Counted from the stretch's first letter, positions 42,411 to 50,720 are shown. The stretch: 64,000 nt of DNA from Proteiniclasticum ruminis DSM 24773 (GCF_000701905.1 NZ_JNKC01000001.1:868001-932000), one strand, 5' to 3'. Program-made: numbers and translations. Notes: generated by a model from the letters alone, not told the origin.

Positions 42411-43274
42411 TCACTTTTCCACTGCAATCCAAATCTCCTGTTTTTTCTCTGCCAGATAGCATTCTATGACAGGAAGATCTGCCAGACGAAAGCCGGACTG
42501 GGGCAGCCATTCTCTATAAAACTCCCTGTACTTTTCCTGAATCGCCTGAGGAAGCTCTCCATCTGCTTTAAGAATCACCCAGGTGGATGACGGATAAAAC
42601 CTCTTTTCTAATCCTTCTGGAGCTTCACTTCTACTTTTCATATTCTCCTCATCCACGGTCACACCCAGGATGTATTCCATGCTGTCGCTTTCACCCCATT
42701 TTCCACCGGCTGCAATGCCAAGATACCCTTCCGGCTTCAGTCCACTGTAACACTCATTCAGCTTTTCCATGGTTCCATCCTTCCAGGCACAAGCCCAGAT
42801 GTCAGGCACTTTCATAAAAGCTTCCTCTGTTTTTATTGGATGCACTGATCCCAGCACCGTAAAGGCTGGTCTTTCTTCCACTTGATAGTTCATATTCTTT
42901 CCTCCTTCCATCTGTAAGGTGAACGTAAGTCTCGGGCAAGACTGAAGAAAAGCTCCACCTTTCCGAACTTTAGAGGGAAGGATCCCATGGTATGTCCGAA
43001 AAGCTCTGCTGAACGCATCTTGAGACTCATACCCGTATTTCAGCGCAAGATCAAGAATTCTCCCTTCTCCCTTCAAAAGATCAAATGCCGCCTGAGTCAG
43101 TCTTCTGTTTCTCACATAGTCACGAAAAGACTGCTCCGCCAAGTAAGAAAACACCCTCAGAAACTGATCTTCACTGCATCCAGCGAGCCTTGCTGCTGTA
43201 TCAGCTGTAATGCTGTTTTCCAGATTCTCTTCCACATACTGAGTCACTTCATTCATTCTGCCAATCCAATCCAT
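42411..43274 (-). CDS. AraC-family regulator with GyrI-like effector domain
   Basis: 287 residues. N-terminal double HTH (ITADTAARLAGCSEDQFLRVFSYL and ILDLALKYGYESQDAFSRAFRTYHGILPSKVRK), then a GyrI/Rob-type ligand-binding domain (YQVEERPAFTVLGSVHPIKT to the end, YLGIAAGGKWGESDSMEY). This layout is found in regulators of multidrug and stress responses that bind lipophilic cations. GAGGTG precedes ATG. Targets are unknown; a nearby candidate is the divergent-side metal module, but no evidence links them. Confidence 0.85.
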   Translation of the reverse strand: MDWIGRMNEVTQYVEENLENSITADTAARLAGCSEDQFLRVFSYLAEQSFRDYVRNRRLTQAAFDLLKGEGRILDLALKYGYESQDAFSRAFRTYHGILPSKVRKGGAFLQSCPRLTFTLQMEGGKNMNYQVEERPAFTVLGSVHPIKTEEAFMKVPDIWACAWKDGTMEKLNECYSGLKPEGYLGIAAGGKWGESDSMEYILGVTVDEENMKSRSEAPEGLEKRFYPSSTWVILKADGELPQAIQEKYREFYREWLPQSGFRLADLPVIECYLAEKKQEIWIAVEK

Positions 43275-43393
43275 TTGTCACCTCTACTGCCAGTTTACTC
43301 GTAATCATCATCTGAAGCTCGACTTTAGGAGCCTGAGATTGTCGGTTTCTTCCTTTTTAGTGTACCATGGACCTTTTCCAGACTGAAGAGGAG

Positions 43394-43425
43394 CAAAAAA
43401 GAAAAGCACCTGAATCAGATGCTTT
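43394..43425 (-). terminator. Terminator of the HMA protein gene
   Basis: AAAGCACCTGA (43403-43413) pairs with TCAGATGCTTT (43415-43425) with one mismatch, then TTCTTTTTTG on the minus strand. Confidence 0.75.
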
Positions 43426-43444
43426 CGCTTTCCTCGATATGAGG

Positions 43445-43678
43445 TTAGGCTTCTTTTTCCTGGGATTTTAAAACGTCATACCCAAGTTTCACAATGGCTT
43501 TTTCCACATCATAAAGACTGACCTTCTCTTCATCGAAATCAAATTTCACTTTACTGGAGTTGAAGGATATTTTTAATGTGTCTTCCTGGATGCCATCCAT
43601 TTTCTTCACGGCACCTTCAATCTTCTGGATACAGGAAGGACAGGTTAGGGTTTCCAGCTGCATAGTTCCTTTTTTCAT
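43445..43678 (-). CDS. Stand-alone heavy-metal-associated (HMA) domain protein
   Basis: 77 residues with one ferredoxin-like HMA domain; the metal site is LTCPSCIQKIE (CxxC as CPSC). It could deliver Cu, Zn or another soft metal to the P1B ATPase encoded upstream, which has no HMA domain of its own. AGGAG lies 9 bases before ATG 43678. Has its own Crp/Fnr-type box and terminator. Confidence 0.87.
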   Translation of the reverse strand: MKKGTMQLETLTCPSCIQKIEGAVKKMDGIQEDTLKISFNSSKVKFDFDEEKVSLYDVEKAIVKLGYDVLKSQEKEA

Positions 43679-43735
43679 GGGGGTTCACTCCTCTTTTTTC
43701 TTTGTCTTTATACTATCTCTTTTACACGGGTTCGT

Positions 43736-43753
43736 ACTTGATGCAAATCAAGT
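43736..43753. promoter_or_regulatory. Crp/Fnr-type operator upstream of the HMA gene
   Basis: Perfect palindrome ACTTGATGCAAATCAAGT, containing TTGAT-N4-ATCAA. A TAGTAT -10 candidate on the minus strand (43715-43710) places the box centre at about -41.5, the class II activator position. The box overlaps the 3' end of the P1B ATPase gene. Confidence 0.7.
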
Positions 43754-45652
43754 TCCATAGGATTCTTTCGGCATTATTTTTCTTTTTGATTCAGCTTTGG
43801 GAGAGAATAGGGAAAACTTCAGAAGTCTCATGCCATTCAGAATCACCACCAGGATACTTGCTTCGTGGACCAGCATACCGATGGACATATTCATCCATTC
43901 ACTGAAGAACAAGCTGAACAGAAGAACCAGCACCACACCTACTGCAATGGCAATATTCTGCTTCATATTTCTGGCTGTGGCTTTGGTGAGCCCCAGGGCA
44001 TGGGGAAGCTTTCCGAAGTCTCCATTCATCAGTACCACATCAGAAGTTTCAATGGCCACATCTGTTCCGCTGCCCATGGCGATGCCAATCTCAGCCAAGG
44101 CTAGAGATGGACTGTCATTGACCCCATCCCCCACAAACGCCACCACGTGACCTTCCTCTTGAAGCTTCTTAATATAGGCGGATTTGTCTTCCGGCAGCAT
44201 ATGTCCAAAGGCTTTGGTAAGCCCCAGTTCTTCTGCCACCACATCCACAGTGCCCTGATGGTCTCCCGAAAGAAGAACCAGCTCTTTCACCCCAAGCTTC
44301 CTGAGTTTTTTAAGATCCTCTTTCACTCCAGGTCTCACCTGATCCCGGACACCAAGCGCTGATTCCAGAACTCCATCCACTGAGGTCAGTACCAGCGAAT
44401 CCCCTCGTCTTTCATACTGATGGATGATTTCAAGAGATTTTTCAGGAAATGCAACCTGGTTTTCTTCCATAAGGTACAGATTTCCCACAAGAACCTGTCT
44501 TCCTTCCACTTTGGCTGCGATTCCGCCGCCCTTCATCACTTCTGTTTCACTTACCGTATAAGCATCCGTGATGCCAATATGTTCCACCACAGCCTTTGCC
44601 AGGGGGTGGTCAGACTCTCTTTCCACGCTGGATAAATACTTCAGGGTTTCTTTCTCATCCTCTCCAAAATAAGCATGGTCTGACACCTTAGGATGTCCCA
44701 CGGTCAATGTACCAGTTTTATCAAAAACCATCACATCCACCCTGCTGAAATCCTGGATCACTTCACTGCCCTTGAGTAAAATACCGTTCTTTGCACCATT
44801 GCCGATACCTGCGACGTTGGAGACGGGTACACCGATGACCAGAGCACCTGGACATCCCAATACCAAAATGGTGATGGAAAGCTCCACATTCCGGGTCAGA
44901 GCAAACACAAAAGCGGATAAGAGAAGTACCAGCGGAGTGTAATACTTGGAGAATCTGTCAATAAAGCGCTCCGCTTCAGATTTCGCATCCTGAGCCTCTT
45001 CCACCAGTTCTATGATTCTGCCAAAGGTCGTATCTTCTCCCACTCTGTCTGCCACAATCTGAAGGGTTCCATTTTCCAGGATGGTTCCTGCATAGACCTT
45101 TGAGCCCTGCTTCTTCTCCACAGGAAGAGACTCTCCGGTGATGCTCGCCTCGCTTACATACCCTTCTCCAGAAAGCACTCTGCCATCCACCGGAACTTTG
45201 GCACCGGTTTTCACCAGAAGGACATCCTCCACATCCACTTCATCTACGTCCACTTCAAGAAAAGAACCATCCGGCTGTCTCTTTAAAGCACTTTCCGGTG
45301 CCATCTCTGTCAGTTCTTTGATGGCAGATCTGGTCTTATTGAGCGTACGCTGCTCAAGATAGGCTCCAAAGAGAAACAGGAAGGTAACGATGGCTGACTC
45401 TTCCAGATTCTTTATGGCAAAGGCGCCAAGAACTGCGATGGTCACCAGGACATCAATGCTCACAACCTTCACCTTCAGCGCCTGATAGGCCTGTATGGCA
45501 ATGGGCAGAACACCAAGAATGGAAGCTGCCCCAAGGCCAGCCATGGCGAGCATTTCGTTCTGGAGTAGAAACTCCCCCGCAAAGCCCAAAACAATGAGGA
45601 TCCCACTCATGACTAAAATACGGTTCTTACTTTTTAATATGATTCTTTGCAT
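43748..45652 (-). CDS. P1B-type metal-transporting ATPase with CPG motif
   Basis: 634 residues. TGES actuator loop at about 172-175, phosphorylation site DKTGT at 311-315, SDHPLA nucleotide-binding motif, GDGVND hinge, and the family's HEASIL segment near the end. The ion-site helix reads GCPGALVIGVP (about 266-276), CPG in place of the usual CPC, SPC or CPH, so metal preference cannot be assigned. The protein starts straight into the first membrane helix with no HMA domain. ATG 45652 has AGGTGG 8 bases upstream; GTG 45664 lies in that site. Follows the Ric-like gene by 23 bases. Confidence 0.85.
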   Translation of the reverse strand: MQRIILKSKNRILVMSGILIVLGFAGEFLLQNEMLAMAGLGAASILGVLPIAIQAYQALKVKVVSIDVLVTIAVLGAFAIKNLEESAIVTFLFLFGAYLEQRTLNKTRSAIKELTEMAPESALKRQPDGSFLEVDVDEVDVEDVLLVKTGAKVPVDGRVLSGEGYVSEASITGESLPVEKKQGSKVYAGTILENGTLQIVADRVGEDTTFGRIIELVEEAQDAKSEAERFIDRFSKYYTPLVLLLSAFVFALTRNVELSITILVLGCPGALVIGVPVSNVAGIGNGAKNGILLKGSEVIQDFSRVDVMVFDKTGTLTVGHPKVSDHAYFGEDEKETLKYLSSVERESDHPLAKAVVEHIGITDAYTVSETEVMKGGGIAAKVEGRQVLVGNLYLMEENQVAFPEKSLEIIHQYERRGDSLVLTSVDGVLESALGVRDQVRPGVKEDLKKLRKLGVKELVLLSGDHQGTVDVVAEELGLTKAFGHMLPEDKSAYIKKLQEEGHVVAFVGDGVNDSPSLALAEIGIAMGSGTDVAIETSDVVLMNGDFGKLPHALGLTKATARNMKQNIAIAVGVVLVLLFSLFFSEWMNMSIGMLVHEASILVVILNGMRLLKFSLFSPKAESKRKIMPKESYGT

Positions 45653-45675
45653 CCTATTTCCCACCTTTCACGGTT

Positions 45676-45987
45676 CTATTCCCGTTCACTGTCATAAGCC
45701 TTATCCATTTCTTCTAAGAGCCGATAGACAGCCTCATAACTTTCACAAACATCCTCAGGTACTTTGTAATGATCCGTGACCCCTCTCAACTTCAAGAAAT
45801 ACTCTTCAAGGTCCTTGGTGCTTTCACCTGCTTGATTCATTTTGGAAAGCATTCCCTCAAACAGCTCCTTCACTTCGTTCATTTCAGGATGGTGTCCTCC
45901 ATGAACTCTATTCACGATAGGAACATACTGTTTCAGTACTGGTACATTTTTTTCTGAGACTTCTACAAACTTCTTCTTTAGCATCAT
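45676..45987 (-). CDS. Ric-like iron-sulfur cluster repair protein (short form)
   Basis: 103 residues: VSEKNVPVLKQYVPIVNRVHGGHHPEMNEVKELF, then LKLRGVTDHYKVPEDVCESYEAVYRLLEEMD. This matches the C-terminal part of clostridial Ric/ScdA/YtfE-type di-iron repair proteins as I recall them, with the HGGHHPE motif as a likely iron ligand cluster; the N-terminal ScdA domain is absent. Such proteins mend Fe-S centres damaged by nitric oxide or oxygen. First gene of the transcription unit with the P1B ATPase, behind a Crp/Fnr-type box. Confidence 0.68.
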   Translation of the reverse strand: MMLKKKFVEVSEKNVPVLKQYVPIVNRVHGGHHPEMNEVKELFEGMLSKMNQAGESTKDLEEYFLKLRGVTDHYKVPEDVCESYEAVYRLLEEMDKAYDSERE

Positions 45988-46038
45988 GATGATCTCACTG
46001 CTCCTCTATTTTTTATTTCATTCGGATCTGATGAGCTT

Positions 46039-46082
46039 AGTATAAATCCAATTCTCTCTTTCTCACTTGACGCACATCAAGT
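46039..46082 (-). promoter_or_regulatory. Class II Crp/Fnr-type promoter of the Ric-ATPase unit
   Basis: Box ACTTGACGCACATCAAGT (46065-46082), TTGA-N6-TCAA core, and minus-strand TATACT (46044-46039). The box centre falls about 41.5 bases before the inferred start. Sixteen of 18 positions match the box at 43736. Confidence 0.68.
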
Positions 46083-46108
46083 TGTAAAACTATGGAAGAA
46101 TAATTTTA

Positions 46109-46165
46109 CAAAAAAAGATCCTGAGCCAGCAAAAGTTTTTCTTCCTTCTGTGAGCTCAGGATCTT
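46109..46165 (-). terminator. Terminator of the Arr operon
   Basis: Twelve-base stem AAGATCCTGAGC / GCTCAGGATCTT with a long loop, followed by T7 on the minus strand; begins at the base after the stop at 46166. Confidence 0.85.
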
Positions 46166-46552
46166 CTATTTGATCATTCTATTCTCACTTAAGTTCAGAT
46201 GCTCTATACTGATGGTGATGGTTTTGATGAGTCTTTCTAGTCTTTTGGCTTGGGGTGAATGAGGCTTCGCTTTCTCCAGAGCTTTCTGAGATTTTCTGAT
46301 GATGGAAGCTAATGGCTCCAGAATGCTCTCCATACTTTTCTTCGGCTCAGAATATTTTCCAGACGGGTCTGAAAGAACGTCATAAGAGACTTCAAGTGCC
46401 CGGATCCGATTCAGGAGCAGTGTATGCTGCGGACTCTTCTCTGGGAACTTTGGCAGCATTTTCCTGCAGTTTTCTGTAAGCGCATGGAGATGCTTTCTTG
46501 CATCTTCCAACTCTTCCTCATGATACTGAATCCCTTCCTTGATATTACTCAT
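46166..46552 (-). CDS. Helical protein of unknown function coupled to arr
   Basis: 128 residues, almost entirely helical and charged (IKEGIQYHEEELEDARKHLHALTENC; IIRKSQKALEKAKPHSPQAKRLERL). No family recognised. ATG 46552 overlaps the arr stop by 8 bases, with GAGG 6 bases upstream inside arr, so it is translated with arr. May be an accessory of the ADP-ribosyltransferase or simply co-transcribed. Confidence 0.65.
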   Translation of the reverse strand: MSNIKEGIQYHEEELEDARKHLHALTENCRKMLPKFPEKSPQHTLLLNRIRALEVSYDVLSDPSGKYSEPKKSMESILEPLASIIRKSQKALEKAKPHSPQAKRLERLIKTITISIEHLNLSENRMIK

Positions 46553-46976
46553 TGATGGCCTCAATCCCCTGATTCTTCAGCTCCCTCAGATGACTCCTCA
46601 TTCTCTCAAGATCTTCTTCTGAATGTCCCTGAAACCCCTTCACTTCCCCAAGTACACGAAGCGCCCCTTCGGTGCGGTAGGATCTCGTTGGATTGCCAGG
46701 AAACCTTTTATCCGTCAGATTCGGATCATTCTCAAAGTCTCCTGAAGGCTCCACAAGATAAATCCTGCCTTCTGACTCTCCCTGTGCCAGTTCAGCGCCC
46801 CATATGGCCGCATCCATGGTTGCAGTAAAATAGATGAACTTTGCAGTTTTGCCTGAACCGTAATTGCTGTTAAATCCTGGAACCAGTAAGTCTCCAGCCT
46901 TTAGCTCCGCTTTTGTCCCATGATAGAACGGACCTTCATCAAGAACGTTCTTTTTCGTATTTGTGTAATCAGTCAT
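46545..46976 (-). CDS. arr: NAD+-rifampin ADP-ribosyltransferase
   Basis: 143 residues matching Arr enzymes: PFYHGTKAELKAGDLLVPGFNSNYG, KFIYFTATMDAAIWGAELAQG, RIYLVEPSGDFENDPNLTDKRFPGNPTRSYRT and LRVLGEVKGF. Arr transfers ADP-ribose from NAD+ to rifamycins and inactivates them. Length is normal and all characteristic His/Tyr/Asp residues are present. AGGCAGG lies before ATG. No integron or IS flank; looks chromosomal. Native substrate may be other than rifampin. Confidence 0.88.
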   Translation of the reverse strand: MTDYTNTKKNVLDEGPFYHGTKAELKAGDLLVPGFNSNYGSGKTAKFIYFTATMDAAIWGAELAQGESEGRIYLVEPSGDFENDPNLTDKRFPGNPTRSYRTEGALRVLGEVKGFQGHSEEDLERMRSHLRELKNQGIEAINE

Positions 46977-47003
46977 GAGTAACCTGCCTTTCTTTTCAGA
47001 TCA

Positions 47004-47308
47004 TCAATATTCTCTAGTATGGGTCTGGTAAAAATAAGCCCATACAAAAATGGTTCCCAGAAGTCCCAACGCATAAAAAATAAGGACCGCTGGTCTTCTA
47101 GTGCTCATGCCATAGTAGATACCCTAAGTGGAGCACAAAACAAGATAAACACCAAACAGTATTTTTACTCCCCCTTGCTTTGGGAATTCTCTCATTTTCT
47201 CCTAGCTTTCCCACAGTACTGGTTTCTTCTTTACAAAGTAAAACCCAAAATTATGAGAATCAGGGATCCAAACAAAATCAGACCCATAAAAGAGAACCAG
47301 CTGACTAA
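47004..47308 (-). pseudogene. Decayed membrane protein remnant
   Basis: Three hydrophobic stretches occur in different frames and with stops between them: LLVSWFSFMGLILFGSLILIILG, VKILFGVYLVLCST and RRPAVLIFYALGLLGTIFVW, ending at a stop at 47004-47006. Reads as the 3' part of a small membrane protein that has lost its frame. It is joined directly to a second unrelated pseudogene at about 47308. Confidence 0.5.
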
Positions 47309-47818
47309 AAGAGTGCCAATGCCATATTGGAAGGGTCCCAAGGGTAGATTCGTGGTCCAGTGGCATAGAAGAAACTCCACAGCCTTATCCAGTTCTTGCC
47401 TATCATTGATCCATGGCGTGTATCTGAAAGCATCCAGTGCAACGAGGGTTGGAAACGGATTGGAAAATTCAGTTTCTGGGCCTTGCCCATAGCTGCACTT
47501 CTTGCACCTCCAACCGCCACCCACGTGCTGTATCTCCAGAAGATGCTGCCTTAGCGATACACTTGAAACGGGCCATCTTCTCTCCAAATAGAAAAAAGTA
47601 GATCAGCCGCTTCTATCAATAGAAGATCCTCTGGCTTCATGCCGATTTCCTGCAGATACTGCACAGATTCAATCAGCGAAAAGGGATCCTTTCAGAATTC
47701 TTTTATCCTAGCTTGTCCAAAGATCACTTCCAAGATCATATCTATGCGCACATATTTCCTCCAGATCCTTACGGTACTTTTCAGAAACTGACATCCTCTT
47801 GGCACCTTCCTTTCTCAT
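47308..47818 (-). pseudogene. Decayed toroid/prenyltransferase-like gene
   Basis: The ORF pieces in order are MSVSEKYRKDLEEICAHRYD, an in-frame TAG after DLWTS, DKRILKG, a frameshift, SLIESVQYLQEIGMKPEDLL to VYR, a stop, a frameshift, then ERRWPVSSVSLRQHLLEIQH, GGGWRCKKCSYGQGPE, NPFPTLVALDAFRYTPWIND and FLLCHWTTNLPLGPFQYGIG. The pattern of W/Q-rich helical repeats recalls prenyltransferase/squalene-cyclase repeat proteins. At least two frameshifts and two stops; the 3' end is replaced by other sequence. Confidence 0.65.
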
Positions 47819-47929
47819 GTTCCTATTTAAGATTCTATTTTCCGTTCTTTAGCATTTGTCATCAACTTAAATCATAGAATTTCTTGCTTTCATTCTAGTT
47901 CCAGGAAGTTGAAGAATCAAGAAGCAGAA

Positions 47930-47970
47930 AAAAGAAAGCCTTGGTTGCCCTCTTCATGAGAGCACCAAGA
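47930..47970 (-). terminator. Terminator of the cytochrome b5-type lipoprotein gene
   Basis: CTTGGT.GC.CTC arms (47940-47969) pair with small bulges around a 5-base loop, followed on the minus strand by TTTCTTTTTTC. Confidence 0.7.
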
Positions 47971-47985
47971 CTTCTAAGAGTGTCA

Positions 47986-48348
47986 TCAGTCTTCTACAAG
48001 CTTACCAATGGCAGGGACATTCTCCAGTGCACTGATGCCATGAGGCGAATCTTCCATGATTTCCTTGGTCAGGTCCTGACCTGCCTGATTTCCATTATGG
48101 TTTCCGTCCTTCCATGCAGAGGAATCTGTAACATCATAAATGATGCCATCCACAGCAACATAGGCCTTGTTTCCATTTTTACCGTCAAAGGCACTGAGCT
48201 CCTCCAGTGTAAGCATCAGTTCTTCCTCTTCTCCTTCTGATGGTGTCTCTTCCGGAGTTTGAGGTTCCTCACTTGGTGAGCTGGAACATCCTGCAATGAC
48301 AAAAGATACGCTGAACAGCATGAGTAAAAGTACTACAATCTTCTTCAT
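47986..48348 (-). CDS. Cytochrome b5-like heme-binding lipoprotein
   Basis: 120 residues. Type II signal peptide with lipobox VIAGC (Cys at about 20), a Glu/Pro/Ser-rich linker, then a cytochrome b5-type domain: TLEELSAFDGKNGNKAYVAVDGIIYDVTDSSAW, GNQAGQDLT, SPHGISALENVPAIGKL. It would bind heme or a steroid on the outer face of the membrane. Start is ATG 48348 with AGGAGG 5 bases upstream. A 7+2+7 palindrome is 15 bases further up. Confidence 0.85.
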   Translation of the reverse strand: MKKIVVLLLMLFSVSFVIAGCSSSPSEEPQTPEETPSEGEEEELMLTLEELSAFDGKNGNKAYVAVDGIIYDVTDSSAWKDGNHNGNQAGQDLTKEIMEDSPHGISALENVPAIGKLVED

Positions 48349-48362
48349 ATTAGCCTCCTTCA

Positions 48363-48378
48363 AATGCTTCAAAGCATT
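48363..48378. repeat. Palindrome before the lipoprotein ribosome site
   Basis: AATGCTT-CA-AAGCATT. Could be an operator or a 5' RNA hairpin. The remaining gap to 48659 holds only the hairpin at 48557; no gene seen. Confidence 0.35.
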
Positions 48379-48556
48379 ACAATAGCGATAATTCTACAAG
48401 ATATCTTATATGCAATCCGTTCAATCCTGCAGTGAAATCATTATACAATATCCCTTGGACTTTGAGCATAAATCCATGATTCTTATACAAATATTTCACT
48501 GTGTATTCATTATTTTCATCGTATCGATTCATATCATCGGTTTAACACCCCTATAG

Positions 48557-48592
48557 AAACTCCCCTGTCAGCCATTGTCAACAGGGGAGTTT
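48557..48592. terminator. Hairpin terminator after the XRE membrane regulator
   Basis: Twelve-base stem AAACTCCCCTGT / ACAGGGGAGTTT with a 12-base loop; TTT tails on both sides are short, so strength is uncertain. Confidence 0.55.
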
Positions 48593-48659
48593 TCCTTATT
48601 AATACATGCATTTACGAAGGTTCGAATATAGCCTTTGTTTTCTGATACACTTCTTCTCA

Positions 48660-49394
48660 CTAGCTGAACTCTTCCGCTCTTACTTTTTTCTCCGAAACCA
48701 TGAGATTCATCACTGCAAGATCCGCAAATACCAACAGATGTCCACTCTGTCCTGCTAAAATAATTAGAGACGTCCAGGGACTGTCTGCCATCCAGAAAAA
48801 TAAAGGCAGCAAGAACGATAATAGGAAAAAAATGACAGGAAGCGCAAGATCCATCTTTTTCACTTTACGGTACCTATGCTCCTTCTTTACCAGCCGCCAG
48901 ATGAAGATACCAAATAATACTGCGATCAATGGAAGATCGGGCAAAAACCCCAAAACCAGAAGGTCAAACTGATGGATGAAGCTGAAGCTGACAGGACCAA
49001 AGAATCCTTTCTCATAGAGATAGATGTTTACAGGAAGAATTGCAAAAAACAGAATCAGATACAGATACAAAGTAGACAGTGTCTGATTGTAGGTTCTGCC
49101 CATAAGCCCCAAAAAAGTGAACGTGAACCCACGCTCTGATGACTCCACTGAATCATCCTCATGCCTCTTATCTATAACACGTTCATTTCCTTCCGAGATT
49201 TCACTTGAAACCAACTCGTCCAAGGATACTTGAAAAAGCTCAGCCATAAGGATGAGTTTCTGAAGTTCTGGCTTCGCTGTATCCGTCTCCCATTTTGAGA
49301 CAGACTGTCTGGATACATCCACTTTTTCTGCCAAGTCATTCTGCGACATCTTCTTTTCTTTCCGTAGCATCTGAATTCTCTCTCCAAGACTCAT
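48660..49394 (-). CDS. XRE-family regulator with C-terminal membrane domain
   Basis: 244 residues. XRE HTH at 5-60 (ERIQMLRKEKKMSQNDLAEKVDVSRQSVSKWETD), a charged linker, then four hydrophobic segments (about 105-130, 143-170, 184-205, 212-235). Membrane-tethered one-component regulators of this type are common in Bacillota, ligand unknown. GGAGG lies 6 bases before ATG. Similar layouts occur at 55524 and 57167. Confidence 0.8.
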   Translation of the reverse strand: MSLGERIQMLRKEKKMSQNDLAEKVDVSRQSVSKWETDTAKPELQKLILMAELFQVSLDELVSSEISEGNERVIDKRHEDDSVESSERGFTFTFLGLMGRTYNQTLSTLYLYLILFFAILPVNIYLYEKGFFGPVSFSFIHQFDLLVLGFLPDLPLIAVLFGIFIWRLVKKEHRYRKVKKMDLALPVIFFLLSFLLPLFFWMADSPWTSLIILAGQSGHLLVFADLAVMNLMVSEKKVRAEEFS

Positions 49395-49515
49395 ACCTAA
49401 CCTCCATAAAGTTAATTCTTAGGTTTATGGTAACTGAAAAGAGAATGAATGCCAACCAACTTCCGTTCGTTTACTGTCAACTGCAGGTTGCTTTTAAAAC
49501 TTTTAAAGAAAATAA

Positions 49516-49555
49516 TGAAAAAAGTCTCAGTTCTCATATGATCAAGAACTGAGAC
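49516..49555 (-). terminator. Terminator of the DUF6933/pRiA4b gene
   Basis: Eleven-base stem GTCTCAGTTCT / AGAACTGAGAC, 10-base loop, six T on the minus strand. Confidence 0.85.
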
Positions 49556-49569
49556 CAACGGTCTTGTGG

Positions 49570-50682
49570 TTATATATTGTAGATGTGCAGATGTCTGGGG
49601 CGTTTTTCCCAATCGGCCAGTTCGGGACTCCAGTAGGGATTCCAATGGAGAAGATCCTCATATCTTGGATGAGATGGATCTTTTTTAGCTTCCAGAAAAT
49701 CTTGAAAACCTCCGACACCTCCCACATCTTCTGGTGGCGTTTTTCCTTCTGACTCCAGAAGAAAAGGAAGACTGTCATCATAGTGTTCATGCTCCTTCAG
49801 GAAAGTGATCTGATGTTCCCAATAGTCGCCAAAATCATAGACATAATTGATTTCCTTTATCCTTGGCATAAACTCTGAAAGAATACGACCTTCCATGATT
49901 TCAGCCTCTTCATGGTACTCAAGATCTTCTTCCCTTGGCACAATTCTCTTGATAACTTTTCCAGATTTCTCATCCTTCATCTCAAATTCAAAGAGATGGT
50001 AGTCCTGCCATCCAAATGCGCTTTGTATGACCCTATGGAGAGTTTCAAACCTGATGTCTGCAGGCACGAGGACTCTTCTTTTCACCTGATAGAGTTCAAG
50101 GTCCAGTGTGATCTGTAGTTCAATAGCTCTGGTATCATAGGCTTTCATTCCCGTAAGTTTCTGAAGTTCTGTAACCATGTCCTTCAAAGGCACACGGATA
50201 CTATCCTTGCTGGATCCCGCTTTTCTAAAAGTATTGTGGTTCACCAGTACACCAAGGGTATCACTGTAGAAATTTGGAACATGGGCATACCTATCCGCAA
50301 TGGGGATAGAAAGATCAATTCCTGTCTGGGTCATCCAAGAGGTGATCTGGCGGTTGCTGTTTTTTGCATAGACAAAGCTTCCTGAGAGCCTCAAGTATTC
50401 TTCTACCATCTCCGGATTGAGATTCATCTCAAGCATGGTTTTCCTTATACCTTCCACAGCTATGCGCTCGAAATTCTTCAGATCTTTTTTCTTCACCCTA
50501 TAGATTGCCACTGTGAATCTAGTGGCATTATTTATGAGAATCAGAAGCTCCTCGGTCTTATTGTCACTCCAGATTGTGGTCCAATTTGCTGTCCAGGAGA
50601 ACAGCGGACTGATGGATTCATCAAAGGCTTCTGGCTTTTCTTTTAAAGCCTCTGCAAGCTTTTTCGTTAATGCGATCTGCAT
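49570..50682 (-). CDS. Two-domain protein: DUF6933-like plus pRiA4b ORF-3-like
   Basis: 370 residues. Residues 1-165 resemble DUF6933 (FSWTANWTTIWSDNKTEELLILINNATRF). Residues about 185-370 match the plasmid pRiA4b ORF-3/IS1096 passenger fold: AIELQITLDLELYQVKRRVLVPADIRFETLHRVIQSAFGWQDYHLFEFEM, INYVYDFGDYWEHQITF and VGGVGGFQDFLEA. Function unknown. Not next to a transposase, so not evidently mobile now. Confidence 0.75.
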   Translation of the reverse strand: MQIALTKKLAEALKEKPEAFDESISPLFSWTANWTTIWSDNKTEELLILINNATRFTVAIYRVKKKDLKNFERIAVEGIRKTMLEMNLNPEMVEEYLRLSGSFVYAKNSNRQITSWMTQTGIDLSIPIADRYAHVPNFYSDTLGVLVNHNTFRKAGSSKDSIRVPLKDMVTELQKLTGMKAYDTRAIELQITLDLELYQVKRRVLVPADIRFETLHRVIQSAFGWQDYHLFEFEMKDEKSGKVIKRIVPREEDLEYHEEAEIMEGRILSEFMPRIKEINYVYDFGDYWEHQITFLKEHEHYDDSLPFLLESEGKTPPEDVGGVGGFQDFLEAKKDPSHPRYEDLLHWNPYWSPELADWEKRPRHLHIYNI

Positions 50683-50720
50683 ATATTCCCTCCAAATTCA
50701 GTTCGTTCAGCATTTAATCT

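Noticed and set aside
47019-47492. 157-codon plus-strand frame near the arr locus
   Set aside because: Antisense of decayed genes with no domain; not credible as a gene.
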